Shown: positions 1-7,133 of the stretch, piece after piece
How the letters are laid out: each line of letters begins with the position of its first letter
Numbering within the stretch: position 1 is the stretch's first letter
NCBI RefSeq assembly: GCF_900115505.1
Contig: NZ_FOWQ01000002.1
Span: forward strand, 573,145-637,144
Source of the DNA: Geodermatophilus dictyosporus
GTDB lineage: Bacteria; Actinomycetota; Actinomycetes; Mycobacteriales; Geodermatophilaceae
Length of the DNA: 64,000 nucleotides
Reading direction: 5' to 3'
Notes under the pieces: generated by a model
What the model was told of the DNA's origin: nothing
Databases searched by the model: none
What the model saw: the letters and a program-made list of their open reading frames with translations, nothing else
Program-made: the position numbers and the translations under genes

Positions 1-2427
1 CTGGAGCTTGTCGCAGCCCATCTCGGTGAGCAGCTTGCGGGTCAGCTCGTCCTCGACGCCCTCGGCCACGACGCGCAGGCCCAGGTTGTGCGCGAGCTCG
101 ATGATCGAGCGGGCGATGAAGGACTCGCCCTGGCTGGTGGACATCCCCAGCACGAAGGACTTGTCGATCTTGACCTCGTCGATCGGCAGCTGGCGCAGTT
201 GCGACAGCGACGAGTAGCCGGTGCCGAAGTCGTCCATCGACAGCCGCAGGCCCAGGGCGTGCAGGTCGGCCAGGACGGTGCTGGAGCGGACCGAGTCGTC
301 GACCACGCTGCCCTCGGTGAGCTCGAGGATGAGCAGCTCGCCCGGGACGCCGTGGCGGCGCAGCGCCCGCTGCACCCGCTCGACGAGGTCGGGCTCGCTC
401 AGGCAGCGCGCGGAGAGGTTGACCGCCACCGACAGCGCGATGTCCTGGTCCAGCCACCGCCGGCAGCGGGCCAGCGCCAGGTCCAGCACGTGGTCGGTCA
501 GCGGGCCGATCCGGCCGATCTGCTCGGCGAGGTGGATGAAGTCGTCCGGCGGGATCGCACCGAAACGCGGGTGCGCCCAGCGGACCAGGGTCTCCACCGA
601 GACGATGTCGGAGGTCCGGGCGTCGATGATCGGCTGGAAGACCACGCTGATCTGCCCGCCGGCCATCGCCTGCTCCAGCTCGGTGCCCAGCTGCAGCCGG
701 CGCAGGCTCTGCTGGTCGAGCACCTGGTGGTAGCTGGCCACGCCGCCGCTCTCGGAGGCGGCGGCCAGCAGGGCGACGTCGGCCCGCTGCATCAGCGTGC
801 CCGAGTCGGTGCCGTGCGCAGGGGCGGCGGCGACGCCCACGGTGAGCGTGACCTCCAGGTCCAGGCCGGCCACCCGGGCGCGGGTGGAGGTGGCCTCCCG
901 CAACCGCCGGGCCGCGCGCTCGGCGGCCACCTGGGACAGCCCGGGCAGCAGGACGGCGAACTGCTCACCCTCCATGCGGGCGACCATCGCGTCGGGCGGC
1001 GCGTGCTCGCGCAGCAGCCCGGCGGTGACCAGGAGCAGCTCGTCGGCCGCGGCGTGCCCGAGGGTGTCGACGATCTCGGTGTGGTTGTCCAGGGCGGTCA
1101 GCACGAGACCGGCGCGCGCCCCGACCGGGTCGGCGCGGAGGAGCTGGTCGATCTCGGCGGCCAGCCGCTGCCGGTTGGGCAGACCGGTGAGCCGGTCGTG
1201 GTCGGCGTCGTAGCGGATCTGGGTGAGCAGCTGCTGCTGACGGATCGCCGCGTTGACGTGGGTGAGCATCGAGTCCAGCGCCGAGCGGTCGCCCTCGGAG
1301 AACGAGACGACGTCGCTGCGCCGGTCGCAGACCTCGAGGTAGCCGGGCTCGCCGGCGGCCGTGGTGACCGGCGCGCCCAGGACCTCCTGGGCGCCGCGCA
1401 GCGCGAGGGCGGCCGCCTCCTCGGGGCCCACCCGGCCGGGCGCGAACAGGAACGGCGCGGTGGACCCCGGGGTCAGGACACGGCGGCGCAGGGGGTCCTC
1501 GGAGTCACCCGGGCCCTCGTACCAGCTGGTGGCCGCGTCGTCGGAGTCGACGATGAGCCGGGGCGGCTCGTCGAGGTAGGGCGGCAGCCACAGCGCGACG
1601 CGCTCGGCGTTGAGGAGCTCCCGGATCGCCTTCACCAGCCGGCGCGCACCGTCCGCGTCCGGCGAGGTCTGCTCGACCTGCCGGGCGAAGGCGTAGACGG
1701 CCTCCAGCTCGCGCCCCTCACGGGTCACCGCGGCGAAGCGCCGGTACATGAGCGCGAGGCCGCCGAGCAGCGGGAGGACCAGGACCACGCCCCAGAGGCT
1801 GACCTCGACGACGAGCAGGACCGACAACCCGCTCAGCACCGCCATCGGCGTGACCGTGGCCGCCGGCAGCAGGACGCTCCACCACAGCTCGGGGCCGGTG
1901 TACCCCTGCGTCGCGATGATGGCCAGCCTGATGAGTCCCCCACCGACGATGGTGGCGACCACGATGGCGACGAGGTGGGCCAGCCAGGTCGCCGGCTCGG
2001 TGACGTCGCCGACGGGGAACAGGCGCAGGACGGCGACGGCGACGGCGACCTCGACGACCGCCAGCGCGGTGTTGGTGAGCGACTTGGCCGGGCTGTAGCG
2101 CTGGACGGCGCAGACCCCGCCGACCGCGACCGCCCGGGTGAGGGCGGTCCACGTCGGGCCGACCTCGACGAGGGCGATGACGAAGACCAGCTCCGAGGCC
2201 GACACCACCACGCTCTGCCGGCGGAACTCCACGTGCATGTTGGCCGACTCGGCGAGCACGAAGGCGCCGAGCACCACGAGCACCACGAGCGGTGAGGCGG
2301 GCTCGAACCGCGTGGGAAGAGCGAGGGACGCAGCGGCGAGGGCGACGAGGACGCTCAGCCAGCCGATGGTCGCCGGCCCCAGCGAGGCGACCGGCCAGCG
2401 CGGGGCGGGAGGGTCTTGCACGGCCAC
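1..2427 (-). CDS. Membrane GAF-GGDEF-EAL c-di-GMP signalling protein (C-terminus cut by window edge)
   Basis: The frame is open for 809 codons from GTG 2427 to base 1, where it leaves the window inside the EAL domain (last residues GCDKLQ, just before the usual final QGY). A GAGGACAGG ribosome-binding site precedes the GTG. Residues 1 to about 200 are hydrophobic with several membrane helices. A GAF-like region follows, then GGDEF, then EAL. The GGDEF signature reads EGEQF and no RxxD inhibitory site precedes it, so cyclase activity is unlikely. The EAL domain keeps the key acidic and lysine positions: ETLVRW in place of EALxRW, VNLSA, ELTE, DDFGTGYSS, KIDKSFV and VAEGVE. I infer an active phosphodiesterase with a degenerate, possibly GTP-sensing, GGDEF domain. 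It is the first of three GGDEF/EAL genes in 10 kb. Confidence 0.85.
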   Translation of the reverse strand, partial: MAVQDPPAPRWPVASLGPATIGWLSVLVALAAASLALPTRFEPASPLVVLVVLGAFVLAESANMHVEFRRQSVVVSASELVFVIALVEVGPTWTALTRAVAVGGVCAVQRYSPAKSLTNTALAVVEVAVAVAVLRLFPVGDVTEPATWLAHLVAIVVATIVGGGLIRLAIIATQGYTGPELWWSVLLPAATVTPMAVLSGLSVLLVVEVSLWGVVLVLPLLGGLALMYRRFAAVTREGRELEAVYAFARQVEQTSPDADGARRLVKAIRELLNAERVALWLPPYLDEPPRLIVDSDDAATSWYEGPGDSEDPLRRRVLTPGSTAPFLFAPGRVGPEEAAALALRGAQEVLGAPVTTAAGEPGYLEVCDRRSDVVSFSEGDRSALDSMLTHVNAAIRQQQLLTQIRYDADHDRLTGLPNRQRLAAEIDQLLRADPVGARAGLVLTALDNHTEIVDTLGHAAADELLLVTAGLLREHAPPDAMVARMEGEQFAVLLPGLSQVAAERAARRLREATSTRARVAGLDLEVTLTVGVAAAPAHGTDSGTLMQRADVALLAAASESGGVASYHQVLDQQSLRRLQLGTELEQAMAGGQISVVFQPIIDARTSDIVSVETLVRWAHPRFGAIPPDDFIHLAEQIGRIGPLTDHVLDLALARCRRWLDQDIALSVAVNLSARCLSEPDLVERVQRALRRHGVPGELLILELTEGSVVDDSVRSSTVLADLHALGLRLSMDDFGTGYSSLSQLRQLPIDEVKIDKSFVLGMSTSQGESFIARSIIELAHNLGLRVVAEGVEDELTRKLLTEMGCDKLQ

Positions 2428-2504
2428 TGGCACCTGTCCTCGCCGGGGAGTTGAGCGGAGGAGAGGCTAACAGCGCAGGGGCCGGATACCAGGCCCGTCG
2501 CCCC

Positions 2505-2528
2505 ACCTCCCCCTCGGGGGAGGGAGGT
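2505..2528. terminator. GC hairpin between the RGQKWG peptide gene and the GGDEF/EAL gene
   Basis: A CCTCCCCC/GGGGGAGG stem with a very short loop lies about 70 bases after the stop of the small peptide gene and 80 bases before the GGDEF/EAL start, both on the minus strand. No U-tract follows, which is common in high-GC actinobacteria. It could end the small transcript or act as an attenuator for the downstream gene. Confidence 0.4.
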
Positions 2529-2597
2529 CAGTGCGGCCGCGGGCCAGGTGGTAGGCCCGGCCGCCCGGACACCCGGACGGTCCGGCGCCGCACGCGC

Positions 2598-2687
2598 TCA
2601 GGCGGCCTGACGACCCCACTTCTGACCGCGGCCCCACTTCTGACCGCGACCCCACTTCTGACCACGGGCAGCAGCGTTGATGATCAT
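2598..2687 (-). CDS. 29-residue cationic Trp-rich peptide with three RGQKWG repeats
   Basis: ATG 2687 is preceded at 4-5 bases by a strong GAGGAGG ribosome-binding site, and the frame stops at TGA after 29 residues. The peptide starts MIINAAA, then has three back-to-back RGQKWG units and ends RQAA. It carries seven Arg/Lys and no Asp or Glu. The DNA of the three units is also nearly repeated, with synonymous differences at Arg and Gly codons. I do not recognise the family. It has no hydrophobic signal or membrane segment. It lies about 170 bases upstream of the GGDEF/EAL gene, so it could be a free small protein, a leader peptide whose three Trp codons are read for attenuation, or a precursor of a repeated peptide product. 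No modifying enzyme is visible nearby. A conserved leader shared with the small gene at 4339-4572 precedes it. Confidence 0.6.
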   Translation of the reverse strand: MIINAAARGQKWGRGQKWGRGQKWGRQAA

Positions 2688-2740
2688 GACGCCTCCTCAG
2701 GCATGAAGACAGCTCTCCGGGATTGCGGGCTGTCACCCAG

Positions 2741-2855
2741 GCGCGGGGGCAGAGCGTCGTTCGTGTACGGACCGCGCCCGGAACCCTGCTGCCCGTCCCT
2801 CCGGCGGGGCAAGCACGCACGATCACGGAAGAGTGACGAGCCGTTATGTCGTCAC
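2741..2855 (-). promoter_or_regulatory. Conserved leader/operator element, copy A
   Basis: About 115 bases upstream of the RGQKWG peptide gene match the region 4624-4737 upstream of another small minus-strand gene at roughly 80% by eye; the 26 bases closest to the genes are identical. Read on the minus strand it has, in order: an inverted repeat ATGTCGTCAC-type arm pair (GTGACGA, 9 bases, TCGTCAC at 2833-2855), a GC-rich middle, and a GCGCGG/CCGCGC stem enclosing a conserved loop containing ACGAACGACGCTCTGCC. The distance from the element to the start codon is close to 55 bases in both copies. I cannot match it to a known riboswitch class. It may be an operator plus 5' UTR structure or a small RNA. 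Confidence 0.55.
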
Positions 2856-2901
2856 GCAGCGTTGCACACGATCGCCAAAGGGTCACCGATACGGGTGACG
2901 A
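2833..2901. promoter_or_regulatory. Cluster of GTGACGA half-sites (candidate operator)
   Basis: GTGACGA at 2833 and TCGTCAC ending at 2855 form an inverted pair with a 9-base centre. A third GTGACGA follows at 2895-2901 and overlaps a second inverted repeat GTCACC-N6-GGTGAC (2882-2899). The other leader copy near 4715-4769 also has three half-sites. The position between divergent genes suggests control of the small peptide gene and possibly the TadE/G-like gene. The binding protein is unknown. Confidence 0.4.
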
Positions 2902-2959
2902 CTGGGGCGCAAGGGGCGAACGTCCCTGTGGAGAGGGGGCGGGGACGACCCCGCCGACC

Positions 2960-2965
2960 TACGCT
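2960..2965 (+). promoter_or_regulatory. TACGCT -10 box of a likely leaderless promoter
   Basis: TACGCT lies six bases before GTG 2972 with no ribosome-binding site between them. This spacing puts the transcription start on or next to the start codon, a common arrangement in actinobacteria. I see no convincing -35 box. Confidence 0.35.
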
Positions 2966-2971
2966 CCCGCC

Positions 2972-3403
2972 GTGCCAGCGGGGTCGGTGGAGGGTGAGCG
3001 GGGCTCGGCGCTGCCCTTCGTGCTCGTCTGCTGGCTGGTCGCCGCGTTCATGGCACTGGGCGCGATCGCCGCCTCCGACGCCGTCCTCGAGCACCAGGAC
3101 GTCCAGGCGGTCTGCGATGGCGCCGCCCTGGCCGCGGCCAACCGGACCGACGAGGGGCGGGTCTACGCCTCGGGGGTCGGCGAGCAGCTGCCGCTCACCG
3201 GGGAGACGGCGCGGACGGCGGTCGCCGACCACCTGGCCGACGGCGGGAGCACGCTGGACGCCTGGGCGGCCCAGACCGACGGCGTGGAGGTCACCGTCCG
3301 CTGCGCGCGCTCGGTGGAGGTCGCCTTCGGCTGGCTGTTCCTCGGCGGGCGGCCCCTGGAGGTCACCGCCGTCGCCAGTGCCCGGGCGCCCACGCTGGGC
3401 TGA
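2972..3403 (+). CDS. TadE/TadG-like pilus-assembly family membrane protein
   Basis: The 143-residue product has a short charged N-terminus (EGERGSALPFVL), one N-terminal membrane helix (about residues 12-36) and an extracytoplasmic part rich in Ala and Thr. The sequence QAVCDGAALAAANR after the helix is the pattern of TadE/TadG-like proteins that accompany Flp pilus systems, where the gene encodes a minor pilin or helicase-secretion partner. No other tad genes are near, so its role is unclear. I chose GTG 2972 because the preceding in-frame ATG at 2846 lies inside the conserved leader element, and a TACGCT box just before 2972 fits leaderless expression. Confidence 0.6.
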   Translation: MPAGSVEGERGSALPFVLVCWLVAAFMALGAIAASDAVLEHQDVQAVCDGAALAAANRTDEGRVYASGVGEQLPLTGETARTAVADHLADGGSTLDAWAAQTDGVEVTVRCARSVEVAFGWLFLGGRPLEVTAVASARAPTLG

Positions 3404-3420
3404 CCGCCCCCACACGGCGA

Positions 3421-3450
3421 GCGGCCCCCGACCTGCCGGTCGGGGGCCGC
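3421..3450. terminator. Perfect 13-bp hairpin terminator
   Basis: GCGGCCCCCGACC and its exact complement flank a four-base loop. It lies between the plus-strand TadE/G-like gene and the minus-strand tRNA-Tyr, so it can terminate both convergent transcripts. Confidence 0.75.
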
Positions 3451-3460
3451 TGCACGGGGG

Positions 3461-3542
3461 TGGCGGGTGAAGGATTCGAACCTTCGTAGGCTAAGCCGAC
3501 GGATTTACAGTCCGCTCCCATTGGCCACTCGGGCAACCCGCC
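3461..3542 (-). tRNA. tRNA-Tyr (anticodon GTA)
   Basis: The minus strand folds as an 82-base class II tRNA. The acceptor stem is GGCGGGT/ACCCGCC with discriminator A, the anticodon loop contains CTGTAAA, there is a long variable arm, and the T arm contains GGTTCGAATCC. The next two bases are CC, so part of CCA follows. A terminator hairpin lies directly downstream. Confidence 0.95.
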
Positions 3543-3633
3543 CTGGTCCCACGGGAGAGAGCGTACAAGACGGGCCGGTGACGGCCCGACGGGTCCCGTC
3601 GCGGGTACCCCGCGCGGGAGTGAGGAGCACACC

Positions 3634-4125
3634 GTGGCCGACTCGTCCTTCGACGTCGTGAGCAAGGTCGACCGCCAGGAGATCGACAACGCGCTCAACC
3701 AGGCCGCCAAGGAGATCGCCCAGCGCTTCGACTTCCGCGGCACGAACGCCTCGATCAGCTGGGCCGGCGAGAACGGCGTGACGCTGCAGGCCGACACCGA
3801 GGAGCGGGTCAACGCCGCCCTCGACGTCTTCCGCGACAAGCTCGTCAAGCGCGGCATCTCGCTCAAGGCCCTGGACGCCGACGAGCCGCAGGCCTCGGGC
3901 CGGGCCTACAAGCTCTCCGCGCGGATCAAGCAGGGCATCGAGTCCGACACCGCGAAGAAGATCGCCAAGATCATCCGCGACGAGGGCCCGAAGGGCGTGC
4001 AGGCGCAGATCCAGGGCGACCAGTTGCGGGTGACCGGCAAGAAGCGCGACGACCTGCAGGCGGTGCAGCAGCTGCTGCGCGGCAAGGACCTCGACGTCGC
4101 CCTCCAGTTCGACAACTACCGGTGA
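3634..4125 (+). CDS. yajQ: YajQ family c-di-GMP/nucleotide-binding protein
   Basis: The 163-residue product ([20 protein letters not shown] at the N-terminus, [13 protein letters not shown], ending ALQFDNYR) matches the full length of the YajQ/DUF520 family. Known members have two ferredoxin-like domains, and some bind cyclic di-GMP and modulate transcription factors. GTG 3634 has a GAGGAG ribosome-binding site. The gene stands between two GGDEF/EAL loci, which fits a c-di-GMP effector, although nucleotide specificity of actinobacterial members is not established by sequence. A hairpin terminator follows it. Confidence 0.9.
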   Translation: MADSSFDVVSKVDRQEIDNALNQAAKEIAQRFDFRGTNASISWAGENGVTLQADTEERVNAALDVFRDKLVKRGISLKALDADEPQASGRAYKLSARIKQGIESDTAKKIAKIIRDEGPKGVQAQIQGDQLRVTGKKRDDLQAVQQLLRGKDLDVALQFDNYR

Positions 4126-4284
4126 GCTGACCCCTGGCGCAGCGCCGGGGCCCGTCGGTGCGCTCGATCCGCACCCGATCCGCAGGAGCGCGCACCGCGG
4201 CCGTCGGCAGGTGCGCGGCCGCGCCCGCTGGTGCCGGCCAGGTCGTGCCGTCCTGGTCCCCCACCGACCTGGTCGCACCACCGG

Positions 4285-4327
4285 CTGACGCCCGCCCGGC
4301 GCGGCGTGCCAGGCGGGCGGGCGTCAG
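4285..4327. terminator. Strong 14-bp hairpin between convergent genes
   Basis: CTGACGCCCGCCCG pairs perfectly with CGGGCGGGCGTCAG around a 15-base loop. It separates yajQ from the convergent small membrane protein gene and can serve both. Confidence 0.75.
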
Positions 4328-4338
4328 CGGTGAGCGGA

Positions 4339-4572
4339 TCAGTGGCGCGCGGACCGGCCGAGGCCGAGGAGGACCAGGACCGCAGCCATGGCTGCGACGA
4401 CCTGCATCGCCTGGTCGACGTCTCGGGTGATCACGAGGGTCACTGCCATCAGGCTGGCCAGGATGGCGACGATCGCGACGAGATCCCCCCCGCTCGGCGG
4501 CGCACTCGACGGTGCCGGCAGCGAGGGCTCCTCGCGGACCGTCGGACTGCTCTGACGGGTCTTCTTTGGCAT
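4339..4572 (-). CDS. 77-residue small membrane protein of unknown function
   Basis: ATG 4572 follows a GGAGGA ribosome-binding site at good spacing, so I prefer it to the in-frame ATG 18 bases upstream. The product begins MPKKTRQSS, has a Pro/Ser-rich cytoplasmic stretch to about residue 28, a helix around residues 30-48, a short charged loop TRDVDQ, and a second hydrophobic stretch to residue 71. I do not recognise a family. Its promoter region carries the same conserved leader as the RGQKWG peptide gene. It is divergent from the GGDEF/EAL gene at 4864, so a link to c-di-GMP signalling is possible but unproven. Confidence 0.65.
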   Translation of the reverse strand: MPKKTRQSSPTVREEPSLPAPSSAPPSGGDLVAIVAILASLMAVTLVITRDVDQAMQVVAAMAAVLVLLGLGRSARH

Positions 4573-4623
4573 GGTTCCTCCGCGGATCAAGGCTGAGGTG
4601 GGTCGGGAGCGGCACCCACTCGC

Positions 4624-4737
4624 GCGCGGGGGCAGAGCGTCGTTCGTGTCAGGACCGCGCCCCGACCGTGCTCCCCGTCACTCCGGCGAGACAAGCACGG
4701 AGGATCACGACGGGGTGACGAGACGTCATGTCGTCAC
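4624..4737 (-). promoter_or_regulatory. Conserved leader/operator element, copy B
   Basis: This is the partner of the element at 2741-2855. It has the same order of parts: an inverted repeat with GTGACGA/TCGTCAC arms, a GC-rich middle, and a GCGCGG/CCGCGC stem around a loop with ACACGAACGACGCTCTGCC. The downstream small gene starts about 55 bases further on. Some differences fall in the middle part while the promoter-distal hairpin loop is almost unchanged, which suggests selection on the RNA or on protein binding. Confidence 0.55.
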
Positions 4738-4769
4738 CGTGTGCCGTGGACGGTCGACGTCTCGTCACC
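4714..4769. promoter_or_regulatory. Array of GTGACGA half-sites in the divergent GGDEF/EAL promoter
   Basis: GGTGACGA (4714-4721) and TCGTCACC (4731-4738) form an inverted pair with a 9-base centre. A further copy makes a perfect 14-bp inverted repeat, GGTGACGAGACGTC at 4714-4727 and its complement at 4756-4769. The array lies between the small membrane protein gene and the divergent GGDEF/EAL gene. Confidence 0.4.
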
Positions 4770-4863
4770 AGAGCGGTGTCCGATGCGGAGGTCGGACGAC
4801 CGGTCCGGCACCGGGCGGGCGGGAGCGGTCAACACCGCACGCCGCGCCGCCGATGACGGGCGG

Positions 4864-7110
4864 GTGAACGCCACGCTCGACAGCTCCGTGCCCGGTCCGG
4901 GCACCGGCGCGGCCGACGCCGGTGGGCCCGGCCGGGGCCCCGGCTTCCGGTTGACCGCCCGCGTCTTCTGGGACCTCGCCGTCTACATGGTCGGGCTCGG
5001 GCTCGCCGTCGGTCTCGTGTTCCCCCCGTTCGCGACCGCCCTGGGTGTGCCCGGTGCCTACGCCGAGCGCGTCTGGTTCCGCGCGGCCTGCCTGATCGCC
5101 GGGTTCCTGGTCGGTGCCCTGAGCTACGCGATCTGCCGGTGGGTGGTCGGTGGCCGGCTGGCCGTGCTGAGCGGCCACCTCCGCCAGGTGGCCGAGGCGG
5201 TGGCCCAGGCCAGCCGCACCGGCGACTGGTCGGCCTCCAGCTCCGCCCGGATCCCCGCCGACTCCGACGACCAGCTCGGCGAGACGGCGCGGGCCTTCAA
5301 CAGCCTGCTCGACGCCCTGGAGGTCGGGCAGCACTTCCGGTCGCTGATCCGCAACGCCTCCGACGTCATCACCATCGTCGACACCGCCGGGCGGATCACC
5401 TACCAGACGCCGTCGGTCGGCTGGGTGCTCGGTTACCCGCCCGGCGGCCTGGTCGGCACCGAGATGGCCGCGCTGATCCACCCCGAGGACGCCGGGCACT
5501 TCGCCGCCCAGCTGGCCGAGTCCAGCGCCGGCCTGCCGGCCACGGCGCCGATCGGGTGCCGCATGCGCCACCGCAACGGCTCCTGGCGCTGGACGGAGAC
5601 GGTCGTCAACGACCTCCGGCACGACCCGGCCGTCAGCGGGGTCGTCCTGAGCACGCGCGACGTCAGCGACCGGCGCGAGCTGGAGGAGCAGCTCCGGACG
5701 CAGGCCTTCTACGACCCGCTCACCGACCTGCCCAACCGCAGCCTCTTCCTCGAGCGGCTGCGCGCCGCCGAGGAGGCCCTGGAGGTCCACGGCATCCCGC
5801 TGGCCCTGCTCTACCTCGACATGGACGACCTCAAGGCGGTCAACGACGACGTCGGCCACGAGGGCGGCGACCGCCTGCTGCAGGTGGTGAGCACCCGGAT
5901 CCTCGACTGCCTGCGGCCGGCCGACGTGTTCGCGCGCCTGGAGGGCGACGAGTTCGCCGTCCTGCTCACCGGTCCCGCCAGCGAGCGCGAGGCGCTGCGC
6001 ACCGCCGAGCGCATCCTGGCCGCGCTGGTGCAGCCGGTGCTCGTCGACGACGGGTTCGTCCAGCCGGCGGCCAGCCTGGGCGTGGCCACCTCCACCGCCG
6101 CCGCCAGCAGCGGCATCGGGATCCTGCGGGCCGCCGACGTCGCGCTGTCGATCGCCAAGGCCACCGGCAAGGGGCGCTGCGAGACCTTCCAGCCCCGCCA
6201 CCACGCCGTCCAGCTCGAGCGCGAGCGGCTGCAGGCGGACCTCCAGCACGCGCTCGACGGCGACCAGCTGGTCGTCCACTACCAGCCGCTGGTGGACCTG
6301 GGCAGCGGCCGCATCGACGGCTACGAGGCGCTGCTGCGCTGGCAGCACCCCGAGCGCGGCCTGGTGTCACCGGCGGATTTCATCCCCCTGGCCGAGACCT
6401 CCGGGCTCATCGTCCCCGTCGGCCGGTGGGTCCTGCGCGAGGCCACGGCCCAGGCCGCCACCTGGCAGCACCCGGCCGACCCCACCGGCGTGCACGTCAG
6501 CGTGAACGTGTCGGTGCGCCAGTTCGCCCACGGGGACCTGCTGCACGACGTCGCCGACGCACTGCGCCGCTCCGGGCTGCCGCCCCACCTGCTCACCCTG
6601 GAGATCACCGAGAGCCTGTTCGCCTCGGACATCCGCGACGTCACCCTCAAGCTCGAGCGGCTCAAGGACCTCGGCGTCCGTCTCGCCCTGGACGACTTCG
6701 GCACCGGCTACTCGTCGCTGTCCTACCTGCGCCGCTTCCCCTTCGACATCCTCAAGATCGACAAGTCCTTCGTCGAGGACATCGACGCCAACCGGCAGAA
6801 CCAGGCGGTCGCGAGCGCCATCGTCACGCTCGGGCAGACCCTCGAACTCGACCTGGTCGCCGAGGGCATCGAGACCCCGGGTGAGCTGCGCAGCCTGGAG
6901 GCCCTCGGCGTCCACCTCGGCCAGGGCTTCCACCTCGGCCGGCCGGGGCCGGCCGCGCTGGTCTGCCCCACCCCCGGCATCCGCCGGGTCGAGCGCCGGG
7001 ACCCCGACTCGGTCGGCGCGCCGCTGCGCGGCCGGGGCGACGCCGGGCCGACGCCGATGACGGCGCGGCCGCCCGTCCCGCCCCGCGGCCGGCACGCGGC
7101 CGACGGCTGA
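4864..7110 (+). CDS. Membrane HAMP-PAS-GGDEF-EAL c-di-GMP cyclase/phosphodiesterase
   Basis: About 748 residues from GTG 4864. Residues 35-60 and 78-102 are two membrane helices around a short external loop. A HAMP-like linker (DSDDQLGETARAFNSL) follows, then a PAS domain (about 160-280), a GGDEF domain with signature EGDEF and inhibitory RPAD five residues before it, and an EAL domain with intact EALLRW, DDFGTGYSS and KIDKSFV motifs. Both activities are plausible. The N-terminal half matches the protein at 8620-10401, which supports this start; in-frame ATGs at 4783 and 4741 would add 27 or 41 residues. The final 40 residues after EAL are Pro/Arg-rich and look disordered. Confidence 0.85.
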   Translation: MNATLDSSVPGPGTGAADAGGPGRGPGFRLTARVFWDLAVYMVGLGLAVGLVFPPFATALGVPGAYAERVWFRAACLIAGFLVGALSYAICRWVVGGRLAVLSGHLRQVAEAVAQASRTGDWSASSSARIPADSDDQLGETARAFNSLLDALEVGQHFRSLIRNASDVITIVDTAGRITYQTPSVGWVLGYPPGGLVGTEMAALIHPEDAGHFAAQLAESSAGLPATAPIGCRMRHRNGSWRWTETVVNDLRHDPAVSGVVLSTRDVSDRRELEEQLRTQAFYDPLTDLPNRSLFLERLRAAEEALEVHGIPLALLYLDMDDLKAVNDDVGHEGGDRLLQVVSTRILDCLRPADVFARLEGDEFAVLLTGPASEREALRTAERILAALVQPVLVDDGFVQPAASLGVATSTAAASSGIGILRAADVALSIAKATGKGRCETFQPRHHAVQLERERLQADLQHALDGDQLVVHYQPLVDLGSGRIDGYEALLRWQHPERGLVSPADFIPLAETSGLIVPVGRWVLREATAQAATWQHPADPTGVHVSVNVSVRQFAHGDLLHDVADALRRSGLPPHLLTLEITESLFASDIRDVTLKLERLKDLGVRLALDDFGTGYSSLSYLRRFPFDILKIDKSFVEDIDANRQNQAVASAIVTLGQTLELDLVAEGIETPGELRSLEALGVHLGQGFHLGRPGPAALVCPTPGIRRVERRDPDSVGAPLRGRGDAGPTPMTARPPVPPRGRHAADG

Positions 7111-7133
7111 CGGTCCCGGACCGTCGGACCGTC
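7109..7133. terminator. Hairpin between convergent genes
   Basis: GACGGTCC and GGACCGTC form an 8-bp stem with a 9-base loop. It overlaps the stop codons of the plus-strand GGDEF/EAL gene and the minus-strand aminotransferase. Confidence 0.55.

Noticed and set aside
88-2295. 735-codon plus-strand open frame at the left edge
   Set aside because: Its Asp/Arg/Gly/Gln-rich translation is the complement of the GAF-GGDEF-EAL gene, whose minus-strand domains are clear.
2741-2855. Leader element as a c-di-GMP riboswitch
   Set aside because: Despite the GGDEF neighbours I do not find the GEMM-I core (GGCAAA/CGCAAAGCC with tetraloop receptor) or the class II pseudoknot sequences. The class remains unknown.
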